64,000 nt of DNA from Chloroflexota bacterium (GTDB lineage Bacteria; Chloroflexota; Chloroflexia; Thermomicrobiales; UBA6265). How positions within the stretch are numbered: the first letter of the stretch is position 1; the number at the start of each line of letters is the position of its first letter. A model generated the notes under the pieces. That model searched no databases. It worked only from the letters and a program-made list of their open reading frames with translations, and had not been told where the DNA came from. The stretch covers positions 18,527 to 82,526 of the forward strand of contig JAEWEG010000005.1 in NCBI GenBank assembly GCA_023389575.1, written 5' to 3'. The position numbers and the translations under genes are program-made. Below, in pieces: positions 61,511-64,000 of the stretch.

Positions 61511-62455
61511 ATGCTCAGATACATCGCTTTGCGGATCGGTGCCATGATCCCGCTGGCCTTCCTCGTGCTGCTCATCGTGTTCACGCTGGGCAAGGCGGCT
61601 CCAGGCGATCCCATCCGCATGATGTACATGACGGCGGCGTTGGAGCAGACGGATATCAGCGAGCAGCAGATTCAGGAGCAGCGTGATCGCTACGGCCTGA
61701 ACGATCCCTTCTTCGTGCAGTTCACCGACTATCTCGGCAACGTGCTGAAGGGAGACTTGGGCGTCTCGATCACCGAGAACCGGGATGTGCTTCCGCTGAT
61801 CGCCAACCGGTTCGTGGTGTCCGCCCAGCTCGGATTGATGGCCGTGGTAGCCCTGATCGTCGCTGGGATTCCATTGGGGATCATCGCGGCATTGAAGCGC
61901 AACTCCTGGGTTGACTACCTGATCGTGGGCGGGAGTCTCTTCATTCGAACGGTTCCCGTCTACGTCCTGGCGCCCCTGATCCTTTGGCTCTTCGTGCTGA
62001 AGTTTCCAATCATGGACGTGCCGCGTGGCTGGCGTGGCATGTTCAGCACCAACGCGATCCTGCCGGCCTTGCTCCTGATGATGTTCCCGCTGGCGGTGAT
62101 CATCCGCCAGATGCGGGCCAGCATGCTGGAGGTGCTGGGCAACGAGTACGTGCGCACGGCGCGGGCGAAAGGCCTCAGCGAGTACAAGGTCACGGTTGGT
62201 CACGTGCTGCGCAACGCGCTGACACCGGTGACCACCGAGCTGGGACTGGTCGTGACCGGCCTGATCACCGGGTCGATCTTCGTGGAGAGCATCTTCGGCA
62301 TTCCTGGGTACGGCCGGCTGGCGGTGGACGCGCTGCTGAAGCGTGACTATCCGCTGATGCTGGGTTGCACGCTGTTCGGGGCGTTCCTGGTAATGGTCAG
62401 CACGCTGATCGTCGACCTCGTCTATCCGCTGCTCGATCCGAGGGTCAAACTGTGA
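61511..62455 (+). CDS. ABC transporter permease, DppB type
   Basis: Inner-membrane permease of 314 residues. The N-terminal helix MLRYIALRIGAMIPLAFLVL is followed by GDPIRMM and six membrane segments. The ATPase-contacting loop is YVRTARAKGLSEYKVTVGH. It forms the channel with the next gene, whose GTG overlaps its stop (GTGA). It starts just after a long hairpin. Confidence 0.94.
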   Translation: MLRYIALRIGAMIPLAFLVLLIVFTLGKAAPGDPIRMMYMTAALEQTDISEQQIQEQRDRYGLNDPFFVQFTDYLGNVLKGDLGVSITENRDVLPLIANRFVVSAQLGLMAVVALIVAGIPLGIIAALKRNSWVDYLIVGGSLFIRTVPVYVLAPLILWLFVLKFPIMDVPRGWRGMFSTNAILPALLLMMFPLAVIIRQMRASMLEVLGNEYVRTARAKGLSEYKVTVGHVLRNALTPVTTELGLVVTGLITGSIFVESIFGIPGYGRLAVDALLKRDYPLMLGCTLFGAFLVMVSTLIVDLVYPLLDPRVKL

Positions 62456-63501
62456 GCGGCGTACTTCCAGAACGCGACATTACCACGCAGACTAGCGCCA
62501 GTGGAGCGGGTTCGCCGGTGTCCGCTTCCGCGATGGCTGGACAATCGTTGCAGAATCTCGGGGCCACTGGCGAGGATCTCAAGGTGCGCTCGTTGTGGCG
62601 CGACGCCTTCCGGCGATTGACGCGCAACAAGCTCTCCATGCTGGGCCTGATCATCGTGGGGTTCACCTACGTGATCGCCATCATCGGGCCGTACATCACG
62701 CCCTACGACTATCTCGAACAGAACCTGATGGAGATTTCGCAGCCACCGAGCGCCGACCACTGGCTGGGGACCGACAACGTGGGCCGCGACTACCTGAGCC
62801 GGATGCTCTACGCGATGCGGACGGCGGTGCTGGTCTCGATCATGGTGCCAACCATCTCCCTCATGATCGGCGTGCTCCTCGGAACGATCGCCGCCTATCG
62901 TGGTGGTTGGACCGACGGCATCATCATGCGCGTGACCGAGGTGACGATGATCATCCCGGTGCTGTTGTTCGCGGCCCTGATCAATATCTCGGTGAAGGAC
63001 CCAGTGGCGAACTTCATGAAATCGCTCGCCGATCGGACCGGCTGGGAGTTCCTGACCAGTACCGTCTACGTTGACTACGTGGTGGTGTTCGGCCTGCTCT
63101 CGCTGATCATGTGGGAGTCATACGCCCGGCTCAGCCGGGGGCAGGTGCTCTCGCTCCGTGAGTCGGACTACGTGCTGGCGGCCGAATCGCTGGGGGCATC
63201 GGGGCGCCACGTGATGATTCGGCACCTGATTCCCAACTCCCTGAGTCCCCTGATCGTGGCGTTCACCTTCGGGATGTCGGGCGCGATGACGCTGGAGGCG
63301 TCGCTGAGCTTCCTCGGCATCGGCATCCAGCCGCCGGGGGCGAGCCTCGGCTCGATGATCAGCTCGGCGATGACGAGCTGGCGGCAGTACCCGCACCTGA
63401 TCGCCATTCCGGCGATCGTGCTGGGAGTGATCACCTTGGCGATCAACTTCCTCGGCGATGGCCTGAACGACGCGCTCAACCCAAAGCAGGCGGACAAGTA
63501 G
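62452..63501 (+). CDS. ABC transporter permease, DppC type
   Basis: Inner-membrane permease of 349 residues. An extended soluble N-terminus of about 55 residues precedes RRLTRNKLSMLGLIIVGFTYV, then GTDNVGRDYLSRMLYAMRTAV and the coupling loop SDYVLAAESLGASGRHVMIRHL. GTG 62452 overlaps the DppB-like stop and has GAGGGT upstream. It is the partner of the preceding permease. Confidence 0.94.
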   Translation: MSGVLPERDITTQTSASGAGSPVSASAMAGQSLQNLGATGEDLKVRSLWRDAFRRLTRNKLSMLGLIIVGFTYVIAIIGPYITPYDYLEQNLMEISQPPSADHWLGTDNVGRDYLSRMLYAMRTAVLVSIMVPTISLMIGVLLGTIAAYRGGWTDGIIMRVTEVTMIIPVLLFAALINISVKDPVANFMKSLADRTGWEFLTSTVYVDYVVVFGLLSLIMWESYARLSRGQVLSLRESDYVLAAESLGASGRHVMIRHLIPNSLSPLIVAFTFGMSGAMTLEASLSFLGIGIQPPGASLGSMISSAMTSWRQYPHLIAIPAIVLGVITLAINFLGDGLNDALNPKQADK

Positions 63502-63635
63502 GCTCGCCCGAGCGGCGAATCGACCTTCATTCCCAGAGGAAGAGGCAACGGAGGTACGCGGCCAGATTCACCCAACCGCCAACAACTCGTTATTCGTCTC
63601 GTTTCCGTCGATTTCGAACCAAAGGACAACCCTGT

Positions 63636-64000
63636 CGTGAAGACCTATCGTTGTGCCCTTATTGGGCTGAGTGGGATCGCCACTGCCCCGGTCAAATCAT
63701 CGCTGGCGGGAGGCCGCTCGGTCCTGCCTTACTCGCACGCATCCGCCCTTGCCGCCATCCCGAACGCCGAAATCGTCGCCGTCTGCGACATCTTCCCGGC
63801 GGCCGGTGAGAAGTTCCGTGCCCAGTGGGGCGATCGCTGGCCGGACGCGACGTTCTATACCGATGCCGATGAGCTGCTGGAGAACGAGGAGATCGACATC
63901 CTCGGCATCATCACTCCGGATAACCTTCACGCCGATATCTTCGTCAACGCGGCGGACCGGGGAATCAAGGGCATCCTCTGCGAGAAGCCGCTGGCGACGA
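63636..64000 (+). CDS. Gfo/Idh/MocA family oxidoreductase (partial)
   Basis: The start of an NAD(P)-dependent oxidoreductase is visible (about 121 residues) and runs off the window. Landmarks are YRCALIGLSGIA, AEIVAVCDIFPAAGEKF, ILGIITPDNLHADI and the catalytic ILCEKPLAT. The GTG at 63636 follows AAAGGA. It lies 134 bp after the DppC-like gene in the same direction, so it is probably part of the importer operon. Confidence 0.88.

Overview
The window is G+C-rich bacterial chromosome with densely packed genes and many GTG/TTG starts. It carries at least five twin-arginine (Tat) signal peptides, several Gfo/Idh/MocA oxidoreductases, IclR and GntR/FCD regulators, MalFG- and Dpp-type ABC importers, and a cyclase-NB-ARC-TPR protein. 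This mix resembles a heterotrophic Chloroflexota of the Thermomicrobia/Sphaerobacter type. The assignment is inference from gene content only, with low to moderate confidence. No rRNA, tRNA or CRISPR array was recognised.

Region 1 (1-21 kb) is a carbohydrate/acid-sugar catabolic region. A minus-strand operon (GH39-like glycosidase, PIG-L deacetylase, Zn dehydrogenase) diverges from an IclR regulator and a glycosidase-like protein. A sugar ABC importer (binding protein plus two permeases, no ATPase) follows. Behind it come a NodB-like protein, a Gfo/Idh dehydrogenase, an enolase-superfamily enzyme and a second IclR regulator, joined by ATGA overlaps. Further genes are a second Gfo/Idh dehydrogenase, a creatininase-family hydrolase, an RraA-like aldolase and an amidohydrolase. 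Three separate promoters here share one architecture: a 15-bp IclR-type palindrome that begins exactly on the last base of the -10 hexamer. This points to a local regulon.

Region 2 (16.6-36 kb) is accessory. It holds an XRE/PAS-like regulator, tandem CynX/NimT-type MFS paralogues, a persulfide-dioxygenase-like/rhodanese protein, a luciferase-like oxidoreductase, an Imm5-like protein, an AI-2E family permease, an SH3b secreted protein, an S41 peptidase, another MFS protein and two divergent small-molecule kinases. Its intergenic spaces carry several dispersed repeat families. One forms REP-like hairpins and flanks a RAYT (REP-associated tyrosine transposase) gene on both sides.

Region 3 (36.6-51 kb) starts with a SoxC-like molybdenum enzyme and an overlapping SoxD-like protein in which both haem-binding cysteines are replaced. 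Next are lower-G+C islands (a TIGR02391/HEPN-like gene at 38.7 kb and an unknown gene at 46.2 kb), a YHS protein, an exopolysaccharide cluster (membrane glycosyltransferase, small membrane protein, UDP-GlcNAc 2-epimerase, GT2 synthase), an MmyB-type regulator and an orphan Vsr/C5-methyltransferase pair.

Region 4 (51-64 kb) has housekeeping-type enzymes (DIP1984 family, phosphoesterase, PNPOx-like, gamma-glutamyltransferase) and the cyclase/NB-ARC/TPR protein. It ends with a FadR-type regulator that has a palindromic operator ahead of a Dpp-type importer operon. That operon carries a 17-bp perfect hairpin between the binding protein and the first permease, and runs into a Gfo/Idh gene cut by the window end.
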